Below, in pieces: positions 1 to 5,910 of a DNA stretch of 5,910 nt. Under the pieces are notes generated by a model. It was not told the DNA's origin and searched no databases. It was given only the letters and a program-made list of their open reading frames with translations. Source of the stretch: an uncultured Verrucomicrobiales bacterium (GTDB lineage Bacteria; Verrucomicrobiota; Verrucomicrobiia; Verrucomicrobiales; Akkermansiaceae); assembly GCA_937952875.1 (NCBI GenBank), contig CALFDI010000009.1:1-5910 (forward strand), given 5' to 3'. Every line of letters starts with the position of its first letter. The stretch's first letter is position 1. Made by a program: the position numbers and the translations under genes.

Positions 1-1416
1 CTTCGGAGCACCTTTAATGGTCTCTGCTACGATTTGATCAATGAGATCAATATTTGTAGGTGTGTTCTTAACAACGAGTGAACCGTTGCCTACGAGACTC
101 GCAGAAGCATTATCGCCGAAGCCGACTCCACGTTCAGTCAGAAGATCCTGAACATTGCCACGTGGAGCGATTGCGCCGCCACCACCATCCGCTGCACCAA
201 ATGGATCATCGCTAGCGCCACCGCCGCCGCCACCGCCACCGCTGATAGATTCCAAGAAATCTGGTGGGACACGGAATGTGCGGGTAATGATACTTGCACT
301 AGCACTGTCTTTAGGGACGATTGTTACAGCGAATTCTGTGATATCGTAACCAAGATTTGCCTGCTCAGTGATTTGCTTAAGAGCAAACTCGATCGGGACG
401 TTACGAAGCTTGAGGGAAGCGATTCTTGATGAACCAACATTCTCTTCACCAAGACCTAAGCCTCCTTCTGCAGAACCTGCATCACCTGCGCCTTGAATAA
501 CAAAGTTAATCCCACGCTTCGTTGGGTCTGGCTCATTTATATCGAGTTCGAAGGCACGCTGACGAAGATAATCAATCGCATCTTCAACACTAATGTCTTC
601 AAGAGTCACACTATCGAGAGTGATCGTGCGAAGCTTAGCCAAAATATCTGCTCCGCCTGAATTCCCCTGAGTTTGTTCATTTGGGATAACAGGAGGACCA
701 TCATTTGTTGGCACTGAAAGCTCCCAAGCACTGTCTACCTGAGTAAGAAGAGCTGCACGAGCTTGATCGTAAGCTGAGCGATAGTAGTCACTCTTCGCTT
801 GTGAGACACGCTCCATTCCGCGACGAGCGGCTCTGTTGTATCTATCGATACGGAGCACATCCTGATAGGTTGCTTCCGCTGCATCGAACTTACCTAGATT
901 GTAGAAACCTTCAGCTGTGTAGAGAAGTTTACGAACCTGATCCACATCCTTCGTGTGCTCATAGTCGAGAGCTGGATTTGTGCGAATCGGATCATCTAAA
1001 TACTCGAGCTGAGTATCAGCAGCGATGTTAGAAGGATCTGCCGCTGTTACCTCTTCGAGAAGGTTACGAGCTTCATCATATTTACCTGTCTTACGAAGAG
1101 TCTTAGAATACTCAACGCTCGCATCACCGAGGTGCTGATTATAGATCTCACGGCGCTCGGCTGTGATCGGCCCATTAGGCAAAAGAGTCAGAGCACGGCG
1201 ATATTCAGACACTGCTGTCTCGTAATCTTGCTCTTCATGAGCTGCACGACCTGCCTCAAAGGCTGTATTAGAATCGTTAACAAGAGCCATCCGACGAGCG
1301 AGTTCACGCTGCGCGAGACTGTCAGCGTAGACACTAGTAGTGAGTGGCACAGTCGCTGCGGCAGCCATAATGATGGCAGCTGAGCGGCTGATGCGATGAG
1401 ATTTTGGTTTATCCAT
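1..1416 (-). CDS. pilQ: PilQ-like secretin with N-terminal TPR region, Amuc_1098 type (partial, C-terminus outside window)
   Basis: This is the likely outer-membrane secretin channel of a type IV pilus-like system; 472 residues are visible and the frame is still open at the left edge. Residues 1-31 look like a Sec signal peptide: basic start (KPKSHRISR), hydrophobic AAIIMAAAATV, cleavage predicted after VYA. Residues about 48-81, 94-127 and 158-194 resemble TPR helix pairs (e.g. YETAVSEYRRAL, KFDAAEATYQDVL). Residues about 262-308 and 331-369 resemble secretin N-domains; the second (IASLKLRNVPIEFALKQI) is STN/N0-like. A glycine-rich insert at 393-414 follows, then a further N-domain ending in LVVKNTPTNIDLIDQI, typical of secretins. 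The barrel domain is not in the window, so the secretin call rests on N-domains and gene order. The start is fixed: an in-frame TAA at 1447-1449 lies 11 codons upstream with no ATG, GTG or TTG between. No clear Shine-Dalgarno precedes it. It is last of the five visible genes, after a 120-base gap. Confidence 0.82.
   Translation of the reverse strand, partial: MDKPKSHRISRSAAIIMAAAATVPLTTSVYADSLAQRELARRMALVNDSNTAFEAGRAAHEEQDYETAVSEYRRALTLLPNGPITAERREIYNQHLGDASVEYSKTLRKTGKYDEARNLLEEVTAADPSNIAADTQLEYLDDPIRTNPALDYEHTKDVDQVRKLLYTAEGFYNLGKFDAAEATYQDVLRIDRYNRAARRGMERVSQAKSDYYRSAYDQARAALLTQVDSAWELSVPTNDGPPVIPNEQTQGNSGGADILAKLRTITLDSVTLEDISVEDAIDYLRQRAFELDINEPDPTKRGINFVIQGAGDAGSAEGGLGLGEENVGSSRIASLKLRNVPIEFALKQITEQANLGYDITEFAVTIVPKDSASASIITRTFRVPPDFLESISGGGGGGGGASDDPFGAADGGGGAIAPRGNVQDLLTERGVGFGDNASASLVGNGSLVVKNTPTNIDLIDQIVAETIKGAPK
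217..240 (-). repeat. Eight-codon glycine run (GGY trinucleotide repeat) inside the secretin gene
   Basis: Eight consecutive GGC/GGT codons encode Gly393-Gly400 of the secretin, followed by ASDDPFGAAD and a second run of four glycines (411-414). The repeat unit is a trinucleotide, so gain or loss of units would keep the frame. It sits between two periplasmic N-domain segments and probably forms a flexible linker. The complementary strand reads as a proline-rich open frame that is only a shadow of this run. Confidence 0.8.
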
Positions 1417-1536
1417 GGTTGAAGTGTAGGTTTCTGGGAATATCTCTTATTTGTGAAGCTTAAACTTTCATGCTGTCGCACTCAGATTTGACATCTCACG
1501 AAAAAGAGGGGTGTAATTAGGGCTATTTTTATAAAA

Positions 1537-2553
1537 TTATGGCTTAAGTGTGAGCGGGCTCTCGAGGCCCGGTCCTGTGATCGTTACCGTTTTATCCGGA
1601 GCGATTTTTGTGATTCGATATGGTTTTTCATCTTGTCCAGCAGGCAAAGAAAATCGTTTACCTTCAGCGATTTTAAAGCTTTTCGAGCCTTGACCAACAG
1701 CATCTAAGACAAGCACAGCTGTGCGATCTGTCCCAAGGTAATGGCGCTTGATATTTCTATCAGTCGGATGCCTTTGATTACGGACTTCATAGCGGCGCTT
1801 ATCCATATGAGGACGCTGATCTTCGACAATTGCGATATCAACAGTCGATGCGACATTTGTTCTCTCATTTAGCTCACTCTTCTGTGTGTTCTCAATGAAT
1901 TTGAAATTTCCTGCATACGATGTCTTTTCAGGGAAGATCGTGCCGGGCTCGAAGTAGTCTCCATTATCGCGCTCAGTATTTGTTTGCAATGAGAGACGAG
2001 TCTTACCGGAGACGATTCCACCGTGTCTGATAAGCCATTCACTTTCTTCTACATCTTTCAGAACGAGCTTATCGATGAGTGAAGGGAAGTCTGATTTGTT
2101 ATTAGGATCTGTCTTAGCTTCGAATTCTTCGCGATTCGAGAAGCCATCACCATCTGCATCGCGCTCAGGTGAGTCTGAAAAGCCAGGGTCGAGATTATGC
2201 TCAAGCCACCAAGTATTTGGAATGCCTGCATGAACCTCCTTAGCCTTTGGAAGATCGATAACGGATGACTTATCATCTTTTGCCACAAATGTCGGAACGC
2301 CGACAAAGAGATTAACTGGTCTATCGCCAAACTTTTTCTGCGTATAGGCAACAGGGTTGGATAAGGAGTCTAGAACGGCTTTCACCTTCCAGTCATTTGG
2401 AGTGGTATCGGCCTTTCCTGCTTTTGCATTATTGAGAGTAAAGTCTTCTTCTACTTTACTCGATCCAAGAAAGATCATTGCTCCGACTCCAAGGATGCCG
2501 AGGGCACCGAGTCCGATGGCGGCTTTATCGTAATTTTCTGAGAACCAAGACAT
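1537..2553 (-). CDS. Membrane-anchored periplasmic protein with EF-hand-type loop, Amuc_1099-like, in the PilP position
   Basis: A 338-residue protein of unproven function. A short N-terminus (MSWFSENYDK) precedes one hydrophobic segment at about 11-30 (AAIGLGALGILGVGAMIFLG), suggesting an inner-membrane anchor with the rest in the periplasm. Residues 132-143 (DADGDGFSNREE) match an EF-hand-type calcium loop, with Asp at positions 1, 3 and 5 and Glu at 12. The flanks (WWLEHNLDPGF before, EAKTDP after) match a motif frequent in Verrucomicrobiota extracellular proteins. The C-terminal third, about 255-338, is beta-rich and ends in GKRFSLPAG...YRITKIAPDKTVTITGPG, reminiscent of the small beta domain of PilP. 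Unlike typical PilP it has no lipobox cysteine. It lies between the Amuc_1100 homologue (43-base gap) and the secretin gene, where pilP sits in classical pilMNOPQ operons. I assign Amuc_1099 by synteny and topology; the PilP role is inference. No Shine-Dalgarno is evident before the ATG. Confidence 0.75.
   Translation of the reverse strand: MSWFSENYDKAAIGLGALGILGVGAMIFLGSSKVEEDFTLNNAKAGKADTTPNDWKVKAVLDSLSNPVAYTQKKFGDRPVNLFVGVPTFVAKDDKSSVIDLPKAKEVHAGIPNTWWLEHNLDPGFSDSPERDADGDGFSNREEFEAKTDPNNKSDFPSLIDKLVLKDVEESEWLIRHGGIVSGKTRLSLQTNTERDNGDYFEPGTIFPEKTSYAGNFKFIENTQKSELNERTNVASTVDIAIVEDQRPHMDKRRYEVRNQRHPTDRNIKRHYLGTDRTAVLVLDAVGQGSKSFKIAEGKRFSLPAGQDEKPYRITKIAPDKTVTITGPGLESPLTLKP
2125..2160 (-). other. 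EF-hand-type calcium-binding loop in the Amuc_1099-like protein
   Basis: Codons 132-143 read DADGDGFSNREE. Ligand positions 1, 3, 5, 9 and 12 are D, D, D, N and E, with glycine at 6, as in canonical EF loops. The usual hydrophobic residue at position 8 is Ser, with Phe at 7, which is closer to thrombospondin type 3 or dockerin-like loops than to a paired EF-hand. Only one loop is present. Calcium binding is inferred from the residues. Confidence 0.7.
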
Positions 2554-2596
2554 GTGATTTCGAAATATTAATGGGGAACTGTTATGGTTTTATGAA

Positions 2597-3589
2597 TTAC
2601 TCTGCTGCTGCGACTTCTGTTGCCGGAGGAAAGGACATGAGTTCGAGCTGTAAAAAGACGTGCACTTGCTCTGAGCCGATGACTTGAGCCAAGATACGTT
2701 GACCAGCCTGAGAAGCAGGGGCATCTGCACCGTCACCGACTGCACCGTCCTCTTCTAAAATGAAACCACCGCCATCTGCACCAAAATCGTTATCTTCCTC
2801 TTCGAGATTTTCTTCAGGGAAATTGGCGTCTTTCTGAGTCGGTGCAGTAAGCTTTTCATTCTGAATGCGCATGCGGCGAATTCCAAAAATATGCTCTTTG
2901 GACTCGGTAATCGCTGTGAGAAATGACCGAAGAGACTCTTCAGAACCTGTGAAGGTCAACTGAACTTCCTGAGGTGTAACGAAACTTTGCTCTTCAGCAG
3001 CATCACGACGTTTCTTTTTATTTGATTTCGCTTTGTCAGGCTTCTTTTCTTCCGCATCGATCTTTTCTCTGCGTAAATTAACGAGCTTACTGATTTTCGC
3101 TTCAGCTAACTGCTCAGTGAGCCACTTAAGTGAGTTAAGCTGAGCTGTCAGTTCACCAGTCGCACTCTGATCTGGCGTATCGCTGGCAAAACTCTTGAAT
3201 CCGAGGAGAAATCTCTCAGGAACAGTCACTCCTGCAGACTCTAGCTTTTCCCTGACATCATTTGTGCTCTGACTCAAGAGACCAGTGAACTGATCTGAAG
3301 GCACGTCTGCGAGGGTCTCTGGCATAAAGGTCTTAACTGCAGTTTCGACCTCTTTAATTCCTTCTTCGTAAGCTTCGACTGCACTCTTCTTCTTAGTTTG
3401 ATTCGCAGCGCTCGGGTAGAGCTTCATCCGATTGTATTCTGAGATCTTTGAACTCGATGCTGAGAAATCCTCTAATGCTGCATTATAGCGAGAACTCTGA
3501 GAGCTAATAAAGTAGCCGAGACCAGCTGTTGCAACGGCAGTGACAGCTGCGACGCCAGCGAGAAACGGGTTTTCCTTAATCCAGGACAT
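2597..3589 (-). CDS. Amuc_1100 homologue: bitopic inner-membrane protein with PilO-like topology
   Basis: A 330-residue homologue of Akkermansia Amuc_1100 (317 residues as I recall), the protein known for TLR2-linked effects on the mammalian host and encoded in a type IV pilus-like cluster. Residues 1-7 are cytoplasmic, about 9-29 are a transmembrane helix, and about 33-90 are helical with coiled-coil character. Two segments align by eye with Amuc_1100: residues 208-250 (VQLTFTGSEESLRSFLTAIT, then RRMRIQNEKLTAP against SIRIRNERMMPP) and the end, 299-322 (GSEQVHVFLQLELMSF against GKEQVFVQVSLNLVHF). The TFTG..ESL..FL pattern also resembles the ferredoxin-like fold of PilO. Two inserts stand out: a lysine/arginine-rich stretch at 182-195 and an Asp/Glu/Gly-rich linker at about 259-290. 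It follows the PilM-PilN fusion by 39 bases and precedes the Amuc_1099-like gene. Its N-terminus (MSWIKEN) resembles that of the next gene. Homology is well supported; host activity should not be assumed, since this organism is probably not a gut symbiont. Confidence 0.88.
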   Translation of the reverse strand: MSWIKENPFLAGVAAVTAVATAGLGYFISSQSSRYNAALEDFSASSSKISEYNRMKLYPSAANQTKKKSAVEAYEEGIKEVETAVKTFMPETLADVPSDQFTGLLSQSTNDVREKLESAGVTVPERFLLGFKSFASDTPDQSATGELTAQLNSLKWLTEQLAEAKISKLVNLRREKIDAEEKKPDKAKSNKKKRRDAAEEQSFVTPQEVQLTFTGSEESLRSFLTAITESKEHIFGIRRMRIQNEKLTAPTQKDANFPEENLEEEDNDFGADGGGFILEEDGAVGDGADAPASQAGQRILAQVIGSEQVHVFLQLELMSFPPATEVAAAE

Positions 3590-3628
3590 GATAATTATAT
3601 GAGTAAAGTGTGGAGTGAGGAGGTGAAT

Positions 3629-5440
3629 TTATTTTCCGGCAGGAATTCCTTCTTTGAGGGGGAGAACTAACTTGAAGTCATATGCATAAGCTTCACTGCC
3701 GGGAGGGACAGCAGTTGTCAGTTTTTGTATGATTTGTTTGTCAGTAAGTTCAACAGTGTCGCCATTATTGTCAGCGGTGAAGTCGAAGACGTCGGCACCT
3801 GTTTCGCGTAACTTTTTGATCAACTGATAGACTTGTTGGAAAGAGGCTTCCTTCTCAGCTTCTGTTTGTCTCCAGAATCCATAAACAGAGATTGCATTGA
3901 TTTCAGGCTCAATTCCATCGCGAAGCTTCTGAGTCGCATCGAGACCGTAGCCCATACGTGCATAAGTCGGGTTTACGACTGGATACTCTGCATTCGGATT
4001 AAGAGGATCATACCCTGCGAGTGGACTCATATCGGCAATCCAGACTGCATCGTGAGCGAAAGCCTCAGAGAGCGTATTTAAGATGTTAATCCAACGTGTG
4101 CGGCTCGTCTCAGCATCGTGAATAGCTTTCATCTTCGCATCGAGTGCCTTTTCGCGAGTCTCAAGTTTCTTGATCTGCTGTTGAGGTCGAGACGCTACTT
4201 CTGTGTCTTGCTTGAGTTCCTCTGCTCTTTGAACAGCCTCATCTGCTTGAGATTTCTTGAAGAATCCAAAGGCTGCTAAAGAGGCCAAGAAGAGCCCAAC
4301 TCCTGTCAGTAGGAGAGGACGGCGCTTATATTCTGCGCGGTCTAATTCGACCGAGCTTGGAACGAGGTCGATCTTAACTGCCGCTTTCCCGATCGGACGA
4401 ACGGCGAGTCCAACGAGTTCACCCATCATATGAGCCTCGGATGCGACAATCTCTTTATCAACGCTCTTACCAAGGGAGACGCGCTGAAGAGGATTGAATA
4501 CCTCAATAGTTGTATTGAGCTTCTCTTCGAGGAACTCCTTCGTGTAAGGGAGGTTCGCACCACCGCCAGCAATGAGGATGCGAGCTGGAGCGCTCCCGCC
4601 ATGCTGACTGCGGAAAAGATTATTCGTCCGGGATACTTCGGCAGGGAGCTTAGAAAGAGCATTACGGATCGTCATCGCCAGAGCGGCTGTGTTCTCATCC
4701 ATCTGCTCGGTATGACCACCACCAAGTGCAACCATGCCGTTGGAAACTTTTTGCGCTTCCGCCTGTGTGAAATCGATTCCGTATTCTTTCGAAATAGAGG
4801 CAGTGATGCTGGCTCCACCAACGTTTACACTACGGAGGAAAAATTTATCTCCTTCGACGTAAATCAAGTTCGATGACTTAGCACCGATGTCTAAGAGAAG
4901 TGTGCACCCGTCTAGATTCGGGTAATTGTATTTCAGCGCATTATACAATGCGAGCGGCGAAATATCGACCTCTGCTGTGCCTAAGCCAGAGTTATGAACA
5001 GCATCATTGATCTCGTTCAGCTGGTCCGCCTTAATAGCTACGATCGCGACTTCCTGCTCGATGCCTGGGCTATCGACCATCTGGTAATCCCAGATGACTT
5101 GATCGAGAGGAAATGGAACGACCTGCTGCGCTTCGAATGCTACGATCTGCTCGACATTATCATCATCGAGCGGAGGAAGCTTAACGAAACGAGTAATCGC
5201 TGATTGACCAGATATGGAATACCGTGCCTTTTCTTTCGAGAGCTTTAAGCCATTAGAAAGCTGCGATAAGGCAACTTGCAGCTGTGGGATGCGTGTAGAA
5301 TCGTTAGCTGGATCTGCAAGAATAGAAGTAGACGCGTATTTATTGAGCACAAGCTTTCCGCCCTTTGCGGGGGAAAAGTGACCCATGGCAACGCGTTGCG
5401 ATCCAATATTGAGGGCTACTGTGGACTGGTTATCGGCCAT
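3629..5440 (-). CDS. pilM: PilM actin-like ATPase fused to a PilN-like membrane and periplasmic part, Amuc_1101 type
   Basis: At 603 residues this is far longer than ordinary PilM (about 350). Residues 1-350 are PilM: a phosphate-1 motif VALNIGSQRV (8-17), the family hallmark EAQQVVPFPLDQVIWDYQMV (103-122), phosphate-2 LLLDIGAKSSNLIYV (181-195), and adenosine motif ILIAGGGANLP (288-298). The rest looks like PilN: KIDLVP (356-361) in place of the INLLP motif, a basic stretch (EYKRR), one transmembrane helix at 374-393, a likely coiled coil at about 395-445, and a periplasmic domain with the pattern WINILNTLSEAF...VWIADMSPL, then INAISVYGFWRQ. PilM normally binds nucleotide in the cytoplasm and holds the N-terminus of PilN; here the two would be covalently joined. 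The first motif has Asn11 where Asp or Glu is usual. The ATG has no clear Shine-Dalgarno. It is followed after 39 bases by the Amuc_1100 homologue. Confidence 0.9.
   Translation of the reverse strand: MADNQSTVALNIGSQRVAMGHFSPAKGGKLVLNKYASTSILADPANDSTRIPQLQVALSQLSNGLKLSKEKARYSISGQSAITRFVKLPPLDDDNVEQIVAFEAQQVVPFPLDQVIWDYQMVDSPGIEQEVAIVAIKADQLNEINDAVHNSGLGTAEVDISPLALYNALKYNYPNLDGCTLLLDIGAKSSNLIYVEGDKFFLRSVNVGGASITASISKEYGIDFTQAEAQKVSNGMVALGGGHTEQMDENTAALAMTIRNALSKLPAEVSRTNNLFRSQHGGSAPARILIAGGGANLPYTKEFLEEKLNTTIEVFNPLQRVSLGKSVDKEIVASEAHMMGELVGLAVRPIGKAAVKIDLVPSSVELDRAEYKRRPLLLTGVGLFLASLAAFGFFKKSQADEAVQRAEELKQDTEVASRPQQQIKKLETREKALDAKMKAIHDAETSRTRWINILNTLSEAFAHDAVWIADMSPLAGYDPLNPNAEYPVVNPTYARMGYGLDATQKLRDGIEPEINAISVYGFWRQTEAEKEASFQQVYQLIKKLRETGADVFDFTADNNGDTVELTDKQIIQKLTTAVPPGSEAYAYDFKLVLPLKEGIPAGK
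4358..4375 (-). other. INLLP-like motif (KIDLVP) at the PilM-PilN junction
   Basis: Codons 356-361 encode KIDLVP, 13 residues before the transmembrane helix and followed by a basic segment. Free PilN proteins begin with an INLLP-type motif that docks into a groove of PilM, followed by basic residues and a transmembrane helix. The same order is seen here inside one polypeptide, marking the probable fusion point. The equivalence is inferred from position and motif shape. Confidence 0.65.
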
Positions 5441-5526
5441 AATGTGAGTATGTCTCTAGCGACGATTGGTCAGTGAAAAAGGATTAAAGCGATGGGTGAC
5501 AGACTTAAGACCAAAAATTAGACAAG

Positions 5527-5910
5527 TTACTTAGCTTTCTCGTCAATTTCGACATAACGATCCCACCAGAGGAATTTGAAAGGAGTTTCAGACTTATCTA
5601 GGAGCTTGAAACTGTTAGTCTGGACAACTTTGTTTGACTGAATGGTCCACCAATCAGTCTTTCCGCCGAACTTCTGCGTTGTGGCGACTCCATCACGCGC
5701 CTGGCGGCCATTGATAAGGATCTCCACGCCGACTGCTTCGATGTCTGACGGGCTGCCAGTTCTCTTGCCAGTGATCTTACTGAGAGTCGCTGGGGAGAGA
5801 TACACTGAGAAGAAGACCTCTTCGTCTTCTACGACATTCACGTGATTCACAACCTTTTCCAACTTCAGGAATGTGCCTGAGCGCTCAGGATTCTTCACGA
5901 GGACATACCA
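5527..5910 (-). CDS. Amuc_1102-like beta-rich protein (partial, N-terminus outside window)
   Basis: The last 127 residues of a protein whose frame is open to the right edge of the window. A GTG at 5898 is in frame, but the preceding codons (WYVL) read on without a stop, so the true start is probably outside. The visible part alternates hydrophobic and polar residues (VNVVEDEEVFFSVYLSP, AVGVEILINGR, FKFLWWDRYVEI), as in a beta sandwich, and is rich in tryptophan near the end. No catalytic motif, transmembrane segment or cysteine is seen in this part. It is 86 bases upstream of the PilM-PilN fusion on the same strand. In Akkermansia the gene at this place is Amuc_1102, for which I recall a reported immunoglobulin-like fold. 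The assignment depends mainly on gene order and is less certain than the others. Confidence 0.6.
   Translation of the reverse strand, partial: WYVLVKNPERSGTFLKLEKVVNHVNVVEDEEVFFSVYLSPATLSKITGKRTGSPSDIEAVGVEILINGRQARDGVATTQKFGGKTDWWTIQSNKVVQTNSFKLLDKSETPFKFLWWDRYVEIDEKAK

Noticed and set aside
155..349. Plus-strand open frame with a poly-proline stretch
   Set aside because: It is the complement of the secretin poly-glycine run and the surrounding coding sequence, so the proline run is an artefact of the opposite strand.
1428..1475. Possible operator or hairpin around the AAGCTT in the gap before the secretin gene
   Set aside because: Symmetry is broken after three to six bases and no stable stem can be drawn.
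1188..1481. 97-codon minus-strand frame overlapping the secretin start
   Set aside because: It is a shifted frame over the secretin signal peptide and TPR region; the overlapping frame has a signal peptide and domain matches, this one has none.
3615..3628. AGGAGGTG-like sequence on the plus strand between pilM and the Amuc_1100 homologue
   Set aside because: It looks like a ribosome binding site but faces the wrong strand with no coding frame after it; on the mRNA strand it reads as an anti-Shine-Dalgarno sequence just after the pilM stop, and a single occurrence is not evidence of function.
4430..4876. 148-codon plus-strand open frame
   Set aside because: It lies wholly inside the PilM coding region on the opposite strand, has no recognisable domain, and the minus-strand frame carries clear PilM motifs across the same bases.
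5466..5514. Inverted repeat TTGGTC...GACCAA in the gap between the Amuc_1102-like gene and pilM
   Set aside because: Arms are only 6 bases with a 37-base loop and no adjoining T-run, which is expected by chance and does not make a terminator.
5527..5898. Complete small gene starting at the GTG at 5898
   Set aside because: The frame continues without a stop to the window edge at 5910, so the gene is better read as the 3' part of a longer one.

Overview
The window is most likely from a member of the Verrucomicrobiota. All five genes lie on the minus strand in the same order as the Akkermansia muciniphila locus Amuc_1102-1101-1100-1099-1098, and each has features expected of its counterpart. 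The third gene can be aligned to my recollection of Amuc_1100. Moderate GC, many serine/threonine/glutamate-rich spacers and a 'DxDxDG..N.EEF...TDP' calcium-loop motif, common in Verrucomicrobiota, fit this placement. I cannot fix the genus; a marine, Opitutae-like lineage is a guess.

Layout, read in the direction of transcription (right to left): the 3' end of an Amuc_1102-like beta-rich protein (5527-5910, cut by the window edge); an 86-base gap; a 603-residue PilM with a C-terminal PilN-like part (3629-5440); a 39-base gap; the Amuc_1100 homologue (2597-3589); a 43-base gap; the Amuc_1099-like membrane-anchored protein with an EF-hand-type loop (1537-2553); a 120-base gap; and the N-terminal 472 residues of a PilQ-like secretin with a TPR region (1-1416, cut by the left edge before the secretin barrel domain). 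No plus-strand gene, RNA gene, mobile element or CRISPR array is visible. There is no gene-free stretch longer than 120 bases.

Taken together the genes read as a remodelled pilM-N-O-P-Q alignment complex of a type IV pilus or related type II-secretion-like machine. PilM and PilN are fused, and a KIDLVP sequence at the junction stands where free PilN carries its INLLP PilM-binding motif. The Amuc_1100-like protein occupies the PilO place, the Amuc_1099-like protein the PilP place, and the secretin is the outer-membrane channel. The inner-membrane proteins would connect a cytoplasmic actin-like ring to the secretin across the periplasm. PilM and secretin assignments rest on sequence motifs; PilN/PilO/PilP equivalence rests on gene order, topology and short motif resemblance, and is an inference.
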